Of a stretch of 64,000 nt of DNA, positions 47,684 to 56,737 are shown one piece after another. Positions within the stretch are counted from its first letter, which is position 1, and each line of letters begins with the position of its first letter. Location: positions 1,116,001-1,180,000 of the forward strand of contig NZ_ARVX01000001.1 in assembly GCF_000384375.1 (NCBI RefSeq), read 5' to 3'. The notes under the pieces were generated by a model. The model saw only the letters and a program-made list of their open reading frames with translations, did no database searches and was not told where the DNA came from. Position numbers and translations under genes: made by a program. Source of the DNA: Methylotenera versatilis 79 (GTDB taxonomy: Bacteria > Pseudomonadota > Gammaproteobacteria > Burkholderiales > Methylophilaceae).

Positions 47684-48115
47684 TCAGCCGCGTATATATT
47701 GCTCTAACTCTTTAATTAAGCGTTGTTGATAGGCGATTGTCTCTTTAACCAAATCGCCCAGCGACAGCATGCCGAGTAACATTTTATCGTGCATCACAGG
47801 TAAGTGGCGGATGCGCTTTTCACTCATCATACTTAACATTGACTCTACTAAATCGTTGGGTTCGCCAGTAATCACCTTTTTCGTCATCACTTCATCTACT
47901 TGTGTGGTTTTGGATGATCGCCCTTTTAAAATGACTTCGCGCGCGTAATCACGTTCTGAAAAAATACCGACCAGTCGGCTATCTTGCATCACGGCTAAAG
48001 CGCCGATTTTATATTCAGCTAAAATTACCAACGCATCAAAGACAGGGCGATTTGGCGCGATGCTAATGATCTCTTTATGTTTTTTATCATTTAATACTTG
48101 TTGTAAAGTTTTCAT
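47684..48115 (-). CDS. CBS-domain pair protein
   Basis: This is a 143-residue protein made of two CBS modules (about residues 10-65 and 76-130) with GALAVMQDSRLVGIFSERDYAREV and IRHLPVMHDKMLLGMLSLGDLVKE signatures. Such stand-alone pairs bind adenine nucleotides and act as energy or redox sensors; the target is unknown. It is divergent from the MarR gene, and the MarR operator lies about 98 bases upstream of its ATG, so it may be a target. Confidence 0.9.
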   Translation of the reverse strand: MKTLQQVLNDKKHKEIISIAPNRPVFDALVILAEYKIGALAVMQDSRLVGIFSERDYAREVILKGRSSKTTQVDEVMTKKVITGEPNDLVESMLSMMSEKRIRHLPVMHDKMLLGMLSLGDLVKETIAYQQRLIKELEQYIRG

Positions 48116-48207
48116 GTTCTTCTCCTGCTTGGTAGCAACTTAAATATACTCCTATAAATAATTTAGCCAATATCTAAGCAAAAAATAAACCCATGACAAT
48201 AAAACAG

Positions 48208-48235
48208 TTGACATAGTTAGCCAGCTAACTATAAT
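48208..48235 (+). promoter_or_regulatory. marR promoter with nested operator palindrome
   Basis: TTGACA (48208-48213), 16 bases and TATAAT (48230-48235) form a near-consensus sigma-70 promoter. The spacer is almost wholly occupied by the perfect dyad ATAGTTAGC-CA-GCTAACTAT (48213-48232), which overlaps both hexamers. A MarR-type dimer bound here would block RNA polymerase, indicating autorepression. Confidence 0.8.
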
Positions 48236-48252
48236 GATACTAACTATTTTTA

Positions 48253-48270
48253 AGTTAAATCTATTTAACT
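48253..48270. promoter_or_regulatory. Second palindrome directly before the marR start
   Basis: AGTTAAAT-CT-ATTTAACT is an 18-base perfect dyad ending at the base before the ATG. It shares the AGTTA/TAACT half-site with the operator in the promoter, with centres 39 bases apart, so it is a candidate second MarR site. Confidence 0.6.
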
Positions 48271-48774
48271 ATGCTGCAATTAAGAGATCTTCCAAGCCCA
48301 GAAATATTAGGTAAATTCGCCGAACGTTATCCCGACGCGGATGTGACGGCGATTTCTGGTTTTTTGTATTTGCTGCGTGTGGCGACTGATTTATCGTTGG
48401 CGTTAGATACCTGCTTGAGCAAACACGATTTATTGCAAGGCCGTTGGTGGGTGCTGATTTTACTAATGCGCGAAGAGTCCGTGACATCAACGCCATCAAT
48501 ATTGGCGGAAAAGGTGGGCGTAACACGTGCCACGATGACGGGTCTGTTGGATGGGCTGGAGCAAAATGGTTTAGTGACTAGAGTGTTTGCCAAAGAAGAT
48601 AGACGCAGTGTGAATATACAGTTAACCAGTGCAGGACAAGCTAAATTGGATGTGGTGATGCCAGATTATTATCGCCGCTTAAAGCAGTGCATGCAGGCTT
48701 TGGATGAAGAAAAGCGTATACAGCTTCAGCAATTATTAGGCTTAATCAATATGGGCATTCCAGCGCTTATTTAA
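48271..48774 (+). CDS. MarR family transcriptional regulator
   Basis: This is a 167-residue winged-helix repressor-type protein. Helical dimer arms flank the DNA-binding domain (about residues 55-135), with recognition helix LAEKVGVTRATMTGLLDGLEQ and wing VFAKEDRRSVNIQLT. Members respond to phenolics, oxidants or drugs. It is preceded by two palindromes consistent with autoregulation. It is divergent from the CBS gene and upstream, in the same direction, of an NTF2-like gene and a DMT exporter, which may be part of its regulon. The SD is weak. Confidence 0.92.
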   Translation: MLQLRDLPSPEILGKFAERYPDADVTAISGFLYLLRVATDLSLALDTCLSKHDLLQGRWWVLILLMREESVTSTPSILAEKVGVTRATMTGLLDGLEQNGLVTRVFAKEDRRSVNIQLTSAGQAKLDVVMPDYYRRLKQCMQALDEEKRIQLQQLLGLINMGIPALI

Positions 48775-48888
48775 TCTGGTTTTCAGCATTAAATACGCAT
48801 TTAATCAGTAGATACTTTTAATAAGTAATACTTTAGTAAGTAAGTTAACCTTAATTTTTAATCAATTTTTTTAAAGAGAGCAACCATC

Positions 48889-49266
48889 ATGAGTAATATT
48901 CAAACAGAAATAACCGCAATCAATGCAAAGTTTGACCAAGCGTTAAATAGCAAAAACGCAGCAGATATCGGCAAACTATATGACGCCAATGCAACCATCA
49001 TGCCTGCACCAGCTGGCGCGCCAGTGACTGGTACAGAAGCAATTCAAGCTTTTTTTGCTGGATTGATTGAAGCCGGTGTTATTGACCACAAACTAACGTT
49101 AACTGAAGCTGTGGAAGATGGTAATTTAGCTTATCAGCGTGGCAATTGGGCTGGTGCGATGATTGATGCAGAAGGTGTGCGCCAAACTTTCGGTGGCAAT
49201 GTACATCTTGTTTATCGCAAACAAGCTGACGGCGGTTGGAAAGCCGTAACACATATTTGGAATTAA
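48889..49266 (+). CDS. SnoaL/DUF4440-like (NTF2 fold) protein
   Basis: This is a 125-residue soluble cone-shaped NTF2-like protein (FDQALNSKNAADIGKLYDANATIMPAP, then GTEAIQAFFAGLI, and a C-terminal GGWKAVTHIWN strand). The family includes SgcJ/EcaC-type proteins without known catalysis. ATG at 48889 has AGAGAG about nine bases ahead. It lies 114 bases after the MarR gene and 48 bases before the DMT gene. Function not recognised. Confidence 0.85.
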   Translation: MSNIQTEITAINAKFDQALNSKNAADIGKLYDANATIMPAPAGAPVTGTEAIQAFFAGLIEAGVIDHKLTLTEAVEDGNLAYQRGNWAGAMIDAEGVRQTFGGNVHLVYRKQADGGWKAVTHIWN

Positions 49267-49314
49267 CTTGAATCAACAACTTCGCTTAAAATACGCTAAT
49301 TAAAGACAATATTC

Positions 49315-50232
49315 ATGCAAAATAGCACAAAAGTGACCATACGCGCATTTGCCGCATTGTTGGTATTAACCATTATTTGGGGTTATAACTGGGTGGTGAT
49401 GAAAAGCGCGCTGCAATATGCTGGGCCTTTTCAATTCGCGGCATTGCGTACTTTTTTTGGCGCTTTAGTTTTGTTTGTAGTGATGTATTTCACTAAAAGG
49501 CCAATGGTATTAAAAGAGTTTCCAACCATGTTAGTACTCGGCTTATTACAAACAGTCGGTTTTACAGGCTTGCTGGTATGGGCCTTGGTTGAAGGCGGCG
49601 CGGGCAAAACGGCTGTGTTAACTTATACCATGCCTTTTTGGGTCATGTTATTTGCTTGGCCAATGTTGGGCGAAAAAGTACAAGGCTGGCAGTGGTTGGC
49701 AGTAGTTTCTGCCATATTTGGCATGGTGCTTATTTTTGATCCGCTACACATTAAAGCCGATGGTTTCAGCATGTTTTTAGCGCTGTGCTCAGGCGTTTCA
49801 TGGGCGTTATCCGCGATCATTTCTAAAAAATTGCATCAGCGCAGCCCGGATCTGGATTTACTTAACCTATCTGCTTGGCCAATGTTATTAGGTTCAGTGC
49901 CAATGGTGGCCATTGCGTTTCTAGTACCCGCGGCGCCCATTCAATGGACGGGTTACTTTATTGGGTCAGTATTATTTAATGTGTTTTTAAGCGGTGCATT
50001 GGCTTGGTTGCTATGGCTATATGCGCTACAACGCCTGCCGGCAGGCGTTGCCAGTATGGCGTCTATGTTAGCGCCGGTGATTGGCGTCGTCGCCGCATGG
50101 ATACAGTTAAATGAAGTGCCGAATACTTTTGAGCTTATTGGTATGTTGTTGATTGCATTGGCATTAGTGCAGATTTCAATCATCACAATGCGTGAACGTC
50201 AGCCTGTAGATTGTGCACAAGGCCAAGAGTAA
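49315..50232 (+). CDS. EamA family (DMT superfamily) transporter
   Basis: This is a 305-residue inner-membrane exporter with ten predicted helices in two EamA repeats (IIWGYNWVVMKSAL near the start, GVSWALSAIISKKL in the middle). It probably exports amino acids or other metabolites, perhaps a compound sensed by the upstream MarR regulator; this link is inference. The cytoplasmic tail is short and charged. It is followed by the unrelated yebC-ruvCA operon after 144 bases. Confidence 0.92.
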   Translation: MQNSTKVTIRAFAALLVLTIIWGYNWVVMKSALQYAGPFQFAALRTFFGALVLFVVMYFTKRPMVLKEFPTMLVLGLLQTVGFTGLLVWALVEGGAGKTAVLTYTMPFWVMLFAWPMLGEKVQGWQWLAVVSAIFGMVLIFDPLHIKADGFSMFLALCSGVSWALSAIISKKLHQRSPDLDLLNLSAWPMLLGSVPMVAIAFLVPAAPIQWTGYFIGSVLFNVFLSGALAWLLWLYALQRLPAGVASMASMLAPVIGVVAAWIQLNEVPNTFELIGMLLIALALVQISIITMRERQPVDCAQGQE

Positions 50233-50376
50233 ATCTGTCGCTGATAAGCGTTAATAAAAGATGTGAATAAAGCAGCAAAAGACTAAAGCAATGGCAGCCG
50301 TTAACTAGCTGTAAGCCTATGATAAAATGCCTTGAACTATTAAAAATTTCGATGAAAAAAATCTCAAGGAAACAGT

Positions 50377-51102
50377 ATGGCAGGTCATAGTAAATGGGCA
50401 AATATTCAACATCGTAAAGGTCGCCAAGACGCCAAACGCGGTAAAATCTTCACCAAAATCATTAAAGAAATCACCGTTGCAGCCCGATTAAGTGGCGGAG
50501 ATGTCACCATGAACCCACGATTGCGCGCCGCAGTTGCTGAAGCAAAAGAAGAAAACATGCCTGCCGACAATATTATGCGTGCCATTAAAAAAGGCACGGG
50601 TGAGCTTGAGGGCGTAAATTACGAAGAAATTCGCTACGAAGGTTACGGCATCAATGGCGCCGCGATTATTATTGATTGCTTAACCGATAATAAACAGCGC
50701 GCAGTAGCAGATGTGCGCCATGCCTTGACTAAATTCGGTGGAAATCTGGGCACAGATGGCTCAGTTGCTTTTATGTTTAAACATTGCGGTAGCTTGGTAT
50801 TTGAGCCAGGAATAAGTGAAGATAAAGTGATGGAAGCCGCACTGGAGGCTGGCGCGGAAGATGTCGTGACGGATGAAGATGGCAGTATAGAAGTGATTAC
50901 GGCAGCCAACGATTTTATAACTGTAAAAGAAGCGTTAGAAGTGGCAGGTTTAAAGCCAGTGCTAAGTGAAGTAACCATGAAGCCGCTAAACGAAGTTGAA
51001 TTTGCAGGCGATGATGCGATAAAAATGCAAAAAATCTTGGACGCATTAGAAGATTTAGATGATGTACAAGATGTTTACACTACCGCTTTAATTGAAGAAT
51101 AG
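50377..51102 (+). CDS. yebC: YebC/PmpR-family regulatory protein
   Basis: This 241-residue protein starts with the diagnostic [18 protein letters not shown]. Newer work on the family links members to ribosome rescue at stalling motifs as well as to transcription control. [21 protein letters not shown] and [25 protein letters not shown] are conserved. AAGGAAACAGT precedes the ATG. It is the first gene of the yebC-ruvC-ruvA unit, and its TAG overlaps the ruvC GTG by one base. Confidence 0.96.
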   Translation: MAGHSKWANIQHRKGRQDAKRGKIFTKIIKEITVAARLSGGDVTMNPRLRAAVAEAKEENMPADNIMRAIKKGTGELEGVNYEEIRYEGYGINGAAIIIDCLTDNKQRAVADVRHALTKFGGNLGTDGSVAFMFKHCGSLVFEPGISEDKVMEAALEAGAEDVVTDEDGSIEVITAANDFITVKEALEVAGLKPVLSEVTMKPLNEVEFAGDDAIKMQKILDALEDLDDVQDVYTTALIEE

Positions 51103-51662
51103 TGATTACTCGCATACTTGGAATTGACCCAGGCTTGCGCAACACTGGCTTTGGTGTGATTGAAAAAGTGGGTGAGAAAATCACTTATATTGCCAGCGGT
51201 ACTATTAAAACTGCCAGCGGCAAAAAAAATAAAGTTGAAGGCGAAGACGATAGAGAAGAATTGCCAGCACGGTTAAAAATTATTTTGGATGGACTGTTTG
51301 AGGTGATTGATACTTATCAACCTAACCAAGTGGCGATTGAAAAAGTGTTTGTTAACGTGAATCCGCAATCCACTTTGCTGCTTGGACAAGCGCGTGGTGC
51401 CGCAATCAGTGCGGCGGTCATTCGCAATTTAATCGTCGCGGAATATACTGCGTTGCAAGTCAAGCAAGCAGTTGTGGGCAATGGCCACGCGCAAAAAGAA
51501 CAAGTGCAGGAAATGGTCAAACGCTTACTCAATCTGCCCGCGGTACCCAAGCCAGATTCTGCTGATGCGCTTGCTTGTGCGATATGCCATGCACATGGCG
51601 GGCAAGGGTTAGGAAAGTTGGCGACGGCAGGGTTTCGAGTCAAAAACGGTCGGCTTGTTTGA
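51102..51662 (+). CDS. ruvC: Holliday junction resolvase RuvC
   Basis: RuvC cuts Holliday junctions moved by RuvAB. The RNase H-like fold has catalytic acids in [13 protein letters not shown] (Asp9), [13 protein letters not shown] (Glu) and [16 protein letters not shown] (two Asp). The 186-residue length includes a slightly longer loop ([17 protein letters not shown]) near residues 42-58. GTG at 51102 overlaps the yebC stop. It is followed after 89 bases by ruvA. Confidence 0.97.
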   Translation: MITRILGIDPGLRNTGFGVIEKVGEKITYIASGTIKTASGKKNKVEGEDDREELPARLKIILDGLFEVIDTYQPNQVAIEKVFVNVNPQSTLLLGQARGAAISAAVIRNLIVAEYTALQVKQAVVGNGHAQKEQVQEMVKRLLNLPAVPKPDSADALACAICHAHGGQGLGKLATAGFRVKNGRLV

Positions 51663-51751
51663 AAACATTCTATCGTCACGATACGGCGTTGTAGTTTCGA
51701 TTAGCTATAATGATTTCAAGCGGTTTACACACATTTATTTAAAGCAGAATT

Positions 51752-52336
51752 ATGATTGCACGATTAAACGGTATTTTGATTGAAAAAACGCCACCGCAAG
51801 TGGTGATTGACTGTGCAGGTGTAGGTTATGAGGTGGAAGTGCCGATGAGCACTTTTTACAATCTGCCTGAAATCGGCGCAAAGGTGCAATTATTGACTTA
51901 TATGGTGGTGCGTGAAGATGCGCAATTGCTGTATGGTTTTGGCTCAGAACAAGAAAAAAGCACATTTAAACAACTGCTTAAAGTAAATGGTATTGGCGCA
52001 AAATCGGCTTTATCTATTTTAAGCGGCGTTAGTATTGAAGATTTAATCAACGCGGTTAATCTGCAGGAAGTCGCCATGTTGACGCGCATTCCTGGCATCG
52101 GCAAAAAAACGGCAGAACGGTTATTGCTTGAACTAAAAGATAAGTTTTCAATAAACGGCGTGAGTAGCGTTGGTATTGCGCAGCCCAAATCAGCGGCTAG
52201 CGATATACTCAATGCCTTATTGGCGCTGGGTTACAACGATAGGGAAGCATCAGCGACGATTAAATTATTGCCTAAAGATCTGTCGGTTTCGGAGGGCATT
52301 CGTCAATCGTTGAAATTCTTATCTAAATCGAGTTAA
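51752..52336 (+). CDS. ruvA: Holliday junction branch migration protein RuvA
   Basis: RuvA tetramers bind the junction and load RuvB. Domain I is an OB fold (residues 1-63, [28 protein letters not shown]-type start). Domain II has two helix-hairpin-helix motifs ([15 protein letters not shown] and [19 protein letters not shown]). Domain III (about 148-194) contacts RuvB. The length of 194 residues is normal. Unusually, ruvB is 6.5 kb further on, after four unrelated genes. A strong terminator follows. Confidence 0.97.
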   Translation: MIARLNGILIEKTPPQVVIDCAGVGYEVEVPMSTFYNLPEIGAKVQLLTYMVVREDAQLLYGFGSEQEKSTFKQLLKVNGIGAKSALSILSGVSIEDLINAVNLQEVAMLTRIPGIGKKTAERLLLELKDKFSINGVSSVGIAQPKSAASDILNALLALGYNDREASATIKLLPKDLSVSEGIRQSLKFLSKSS

Positions 52337-52396
52337 CTACACATGTGTGAATGACTGATTAAAGTGATTTAATTCATCCATTTAATGAAATTTTTT

Positions 52397-52430
52397 AAAA
52401 AAGCCCTCACTGAAAAGTGAGGGCTTTTTT
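52397..52430 (+). terminator. Rho-independent terminator after ruvA
   Basis: A perfect 15-base stem (AAAAAAGCCCTCACT / AGTGAGGGCTTTTTT) closes a GAAA tetraloop. It lies 60 bases past the ruvA stop and should end the yebC-ruvCA transcript, separating it from ruvB. Confidence 0.95.
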
Positions 52431-52570
52431 AATATGGTTTGGCACTACTGGCTTTTACGCATCAAAAAGGTACAATTCGGCAATATTAAAGGCGTTATTT
52501 ACTTTGTAACTTAAAGTCTTTTCAAAAATGAAATCTTCGCTAATTAAAATTAAGTAAATAAGGTGAATTG

Positions 52571-53416
52571 ATGAAATACGGTTTTATTGCACTATTGTTG
52601 CTAATGTTAATGGCTTGCAATCAGCAAGATTCTGCTCCTGCTGTGCCAATGGCGAAAATGGCTGCCGATTCAATCGGAGGCGCTCAACAACGATTAACAG
52701 AACCAAGATTAACAGGGCAAGGTTTGGCTGAAACACAGTCGGCCACCAAAAAATATATCGCTTTACGTCATCATCTGCAAATTGAAACTGCGCCTGAAAA
52801 AATGCAGGCTAGTTTTGATGCTGCAATCAAACATTGCGAAGCATTAAATTGCCAAATGCTGAGTGCAAATTACAATCGCCAAACACCTTACAGCCCGCCA
52901 TCTGCTTCATTAAGTCTGCGAGTGCCGCCTAAAAATGTCAGCGTATTTTTGGCTGGATTATCAAAAAATGGCGAAGTGATGCAACACAGCCGTGACAGCG
53001 AAGATAAAACCAATCAAGTAATCGATGCAGATGCGCGGATTAAAAATCTAACCGATTTAAGGGATAGATTGCGTTTGATGTTGGGCGATAAAACGGCAAA
53101 ATTCAAAGATATTATCGATGTAGAACGCGAATTGGCCAACACGCAAAGTCAGCTAGATAGCATCGCCAGTATCCGCAAAGTGCTGGCATTAGAAACAGAT
53201 TTGGTTGCGGTGAATATCGATTTTTCTGCTAGCCAAGGCATCACAGAACAAGGATTTTTTGCACCAGTGGCACGCGCATTAAAAAATGCTGGCCAAGTGA
53301 TGATGGAAAGTTTTGGTGCAGTGATTACTTTTGTTGTAGGTGTGATTCCATGGTTATTGATTGGAATTCCATTGATTTGGCTGGCGCGTAAATATTGGGT
53401 CAAGCTTAAAGGGTGA
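52571..53416 (+). CDS. DUF4349 lipoprotein
   Basis: This is a 281-residue exported protein. The signal sequence ends in lipobox LMAC (Cys about residue 16), followed by a mature domain of the DUF4349 type: an antiparallel beta/alpha unit (ALRHHLQIETAPEKMQASFDAAIKHCE, SLRVPPKNVSVFLAGLSKNGEV) and a long coiled coil (about 140-190). A C-terminal membrane helix (about 252-275) and basic tail end the protein. The function is unknown. ATG at 52571 follows AGGTGA; the TTG one codon earlier is less likely. It is a single gene with its own transcription, lying after the ruvA terminator. Confidence 0.85.
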   Translation: MKYGFIALLLLMLMACNQQDSAPAVPMAKMAADSIGGAQQRLTEPRLTGQGLAETQSATKKYIALRHHLQIETAPEKMQASFDAAIKHCEALNCQMLSANYNRQTPYSPPSASLSLRVPPKNVSVFLAGLSKNGEVMQHSRDSEDKTNQVIDADARIKNLTDLRDRLRLMLGDKTAKFKDIIDVERELANTQSQLDSIASIRKVLALETDLVAVNIDFSASQGITEQGFFAPVARALKNAGQVMMESFGAVITFVVGVIPWLLIGIPLIWLARKYWVKLKG

Positions 53417-53652
53417 TAAAAATAGCCCAGTTAAAAATGGCCCAATAAATAGTGTTAACTACGGTTAACTTCTGCAAAAAAACAATAATTGAATCACTTT
53501 AACGCATAAAAAATGTGATGGTCATTGTTAGATGAAAATGCCGCATTACAGAGCATTCGGCAATATCGTGTTGAATCACAGGATATTCAATATAAATTGT
53601 TAAACCATAAAGTCCCTCATAACAGGGCTAGATTAACGCTGGCGTATTCATC

Positions 53653-55725
53653 ATGAAAAACTACTTAAATCAATTATTGTTTCTGGCAGTCATCATCGCT
53701 TGTGAGCCATTGGCATTTGCAGAAGAGTCATCAGCGGACATGTTGTCTGAGGATGATTACATGGGCGAAGTGCCAAAAGTGCTGACGGTATCTCGATTGG
53801 CTCAAGCAGCAGCAGACGTGCCTTCTGCGGTAACAGTGATTAGTCGCGAAACCATTCGTGCTAGTGGAATCGTGGATTTGCCAGAAATATTTCGTCTAGT
53901 GCCTGGCATGTACGTGGGCACAAATGCTGGCTATGTTTATAACACCAATCATGCTGTTAGCTATCACGGCATCAGCAATGCTTATCCGGGCACAATGCAA
54001 GTGATGATTAACGGTCGCTCTGTCTATAGCCCACTATTTGGTGGTGTTAACTGGAGTGAATTGCCAATTGCGCTAGTTGATATTGAGCGTATTGAAGTCA
54101 CACGCGGCCCGAATGCCGCCAGTTATGGTGCAAATTCTTATTTTGGCGTGATTAATATCATCACACAAACACCCTCTGAAACCCCTAGAAACACGATTGT
54201 TGCAACGCACGGCAGTGGACGTAACGAAGCATTTTATCGGCATGCAGGAAAAGTGGATGATTTTGGTTATCGAATAACAACTGGTTATCGACAAGATGAC
54301 GGTTTAGATAACCGCAACGATTTTAAACGCACGCGATTTATGAGCGCCCAAGCGGAGTATCGGCTTGATTCAAATGATAACCTAGAGTTTGAGTTTGGTA
54401 TCACCGAAGGCGCGCGTGGCGAAGGTAATATTAACGAAGATAACCTTGTTTTTTTGCCACGCACCAAGCAAATTAACAACCATTTTGGGTTAATTCGTTG
54501 GCGACATAATATTTCGGAAACCAGTGATTTAACGCTACAAGCCTATCACAGCTATGATCGTTCGGATGATACAGCTACTACTGTTAATTTAAGACCTTTG
54601 ATTGCAGCGGTCCCTAGCCCACAAGCGCCAATAATTGCAGCTGCACTTGTTAATGGCAATGTATTCATCAACAACGAAGTCGTGCAAAAACGTACTGATA
54701 TTGAGGCACAGCATACTTTCGCACTTGCTGATAATGCGCGTGCTGTGTGGGGCGCCAGTATACGGCGCGACTCGACATACGCACCATTTTACTTGGCAAC
54801 TAAAGATACTGATTATTTTGATTTGATGCGTTTATTTGGCCATGTTGAGTTGCGCCCGCACGAAAAGCTCACCATCAATGCTGGTGCCATGCTGGAACAT
54901 AACGATTTCTCAGGTACCGATATTTCACCTAGAGCGAGCATTAACTTTAAGCCAGATGCTAATCATAGTTTTAGACTCGGTGTTTCTAGTGCGCTACGTA
55001 CGCCCAATTATGTGGAGGAGAGGTTCCAAGATAGATTGGTCATACCAACCACGTTAGCAAGTACTCAAGCGCTCATTTTTCAATATAGAGCCAATAAGGG
55101 CGACGTAGAACCAGAACAAATTGTCTCCACTGAATTGGGTTATATTGGAGAAGTTGGCCGTTTGCATTTAGATGTGCGGTTATTCAGTGATCGTATTAAT
55201 CATGTGATAAGAGATGTTGACCGGACCGATTTTACCGCGCCTGCAAATACTTTATTACTGAATCCAATTTTGGATGCAGACATTACGACTAATAGCAACC
55301 AAGGTGGTGCGAGAATTGAAGGTATTGAGTATCAGGCGAATTGGCCATTAACGCGCGATACCCGATTATTGTTTAATCATGCTTATGTGTATATTCGTGA
55401 GACACAAGATGGATTAAAGCGTAATTATACAAAGTCAATGCCACGCAACACGATTAGCACGCTTATTACTCATCGCTTTAATCCTCAGTGGGACGGCAGT
55501 TTTGCCTATTATCAAACAAGCGCAACTACCCTTTTGGGGGATGGCGATCCAGTCGATTTAATCAGAAAATGTGATGTTAGACTGGCGCGAAAGTTTGATT
55601 ATGGGCGCCGCAACGGCGAAATCGCGTTTGTTATTGAAAATCTGTTTAATGATCATTACCAAGAGTTTGCTGATTACAACACCCTTAAGCGACGAGCGCG
55701 CGTGAATGTCAGGCTTGATTTTTAA
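53653..55725 (+). CDS. TonB-dependent outer-membrane receptor
   Basis: This 690-residue protein has a signal peptide (about 1-23). A possible TonB-interacting segment near residues 38-46 is followed by the plug domain (about 55-175: DVPSAVTVISRETIRASGI, MQVMINGRSVYSPLFGGVNW, VDIERIEVTRGPNAASYGANSYFGVINIIT) and a 22-strand-type barrel ending in a Phe-terminated strand (ARVNVRLDF). It would import or sense a ligand of unknown identity, using proton-motive energy. It is followed after 13 bases by a periplasmic binding protein and then a c-di-GMP enzyme, so it may act in signalling as well as uptake. Confidence 0.93.
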   Translation: MKNYLNQLLFLAVIIACEPLAFAEESSADMLSEDDYMGEVPKVLTVSRLAQAAADVPSAVTVISRETIRASGIVDLPEIFRLVPGMYVGTNAGYVYNTNHAVSYHGISNAYPGTMQVMINGRSVYSPLFGGVNWSELPIALVDIERIEVTRGPNAASYGANSYFGVINIITQTPSETPRNTIVATHGSGRNEAFYRHAGKVDDFGYRITTGYRQDDGLDNRNDFKRTRFMSAQAEYRLDSNDNLEFEFGITEGARGEGNINEDNLVFLPRTKQINNHFGLIRWRHNISETSDLTLQAYHSYDRSDDTATTVNLRPLIAAVPSPQAPIIAAALVNGNVFINNEVVQKRTDIEAQHTFALADNARAVWGASIRRDSTYAPFYLATKDTDYFDLMRLFGHVELRPHEKLTINAGAMLEHNDFSGTDISPRASINFKPDANHSFRLGVSSALRTPNYVEERFQDRLVIPTTLASTQALIFQYRANKGDVEPEQIVSTELGYIGEVGRLHLDVRLFSDRINHVIRDVDRTDFTAPANTLLLNPILDADITTNSNQGGARIEGIEYQANWPLTRDTRLLFNHAYVYIRETQDGLKRNYTKSMPRNTISTLITHRFNPQWDGSFAYYQTSATTLLGDGDPVDLIRKCDVRLARKFDYGRRNGEIAFVIENLFNDHYQEFADYNTLKRRARVNVRLDF

Positions 55726-55738
55726 TGCATTTTAAATA

Positions 55739-56737
55739 TTGGGCTTGCAAACTAAAGTGATTAATTTGTTTATTTTTAGAATTAAAAAAAGGATTCTGTA
55801 TAAAAAATTAACACTTGTCATGTTAATGCTTGGTTTTTTTGTACCTACTATTTCATGGGCTTATACAGGTGTCACCATTATATTAAGCGCGCCCACTGCA
55901 ACAAACCTAGAGTTTGTAGAGCATTTTAAAGATGAGTTGATCAGTTCTAAAAACACGGCACTGCATGTGAAAATAATTGATTTACAGGAAGTGAATAAAT
56001 TAGTAGTCGCCGAAAATAGTGAGCTAGTAATTGCATTAGGTGTAAATGCACTAGAGGCTGCCAGTAAATTGAAACACACTACGCCAGTAATCGGTGTATT
56101 TACGCCTTTACCAGCATTTAATACTTTGCTTGCTTCTAGCCGGCGCGATCTAGGGAATTTTAGTGCAATCGTGCTGGATCAGCCTTATATGCGGCAAATG
56201 ATGCTCATTAAGTCGGTGATGCCGAATATCAAAAATTTAGGTGTTTTGCTGGGTAAAAACTCATCTCAATATAGTGAGTTAATTAAAGACGCAGGGGAAA
56301 AAACCGCTATTAATATCACTGAGGAAAGCGTTGCGCAAGAATCTGACTTAATCCCTAAATTGAAAAAAATATTAGATAACAACGATGCGCTAATCGCGAT
56401 CCCGGATCCACTTGTGTATAGCCGTGAAACCGCGCAGCCTATCCTACTGACGACATACCGACATCTCAAGCCAGTATTTGGTTATTCTCGGTCTTACGTA
56501 CAAGCTGGTGCGTTGGCTGCAGTGTATAGCACGACTAAACAATTGGCTAAGCAAGCCACAGAAATAGCGGTGAAATCGCAAGCGGCACCAGGTATTTTGC
56601 CACCACCACAAACGCCGCGCTATTTTTCAGTTGCGGTGAATTATCAAGTCGCGCGCTCACTAAATATAGTGGTGGAAGACAAAGACAAATTGCAGAAAAA
56701 AATAGCTGATATCGAGCTGGCACAGTATGAAAAATGA
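55739..56737 (+). CDS. ABC-type periplasmic substrate-binding protein (PF04392-like)
   Basis: This exported protein of up to 332 residues has a hydrophobic signal segment at about residues 24-41 (ends SWA). A two-lobed periplasmic binding fold of the ABC_sub_bind type follows (VIALGVNALEAASKLKHTTPVIGVFTPLP, NIKNLGVLLGKNSSQY, ALIAIPDPLVYS). No ABC permease or ATPase gene is adjacent, so it may present a ligand to the downstream sensor instead. The start is uncertain: TTG at 55739 is the longest frame, while GTG 55757 and TTG 55766 are shorter options. Its stop overlaps the next gene by 11 bases. Confidence 0.85.
   Translation: MGLQTKVINLFIFRIKKRILYKKLTLVMLMLGFFVPTISWAYTGVTIILSAPTATNLEFVEHFKDELISSKNTALHVKIIDLQEVNKLVVAENSELVIALGVNALEAASKLKHTTPVIGVFTPLPAFNTLLASSRRDLGNFSAIVLDQPYMRQMMLIKSVMPNIKNLGVLLGKNSSQYSELIKDAGEKTAINITEESVAQESDLIPKLKKILDNNDALIAIPDPLVYSRETAQPILLTTYRHLKPVFGYSRSYVQAGALAAVYSTTKQLAKQATEIAVKSQAAPGILPPPQTPRYFSVAVNYQVARSLNIVVEDKDKLQKKIADIELAQYEK

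Noticed and set aside
55739-56737. Binding protein as part of an ABC importer.
   Set aside because: No permease or ATPase genes flank it. The neighbours are a TonB receptor and a c-di-GMP enzyme.
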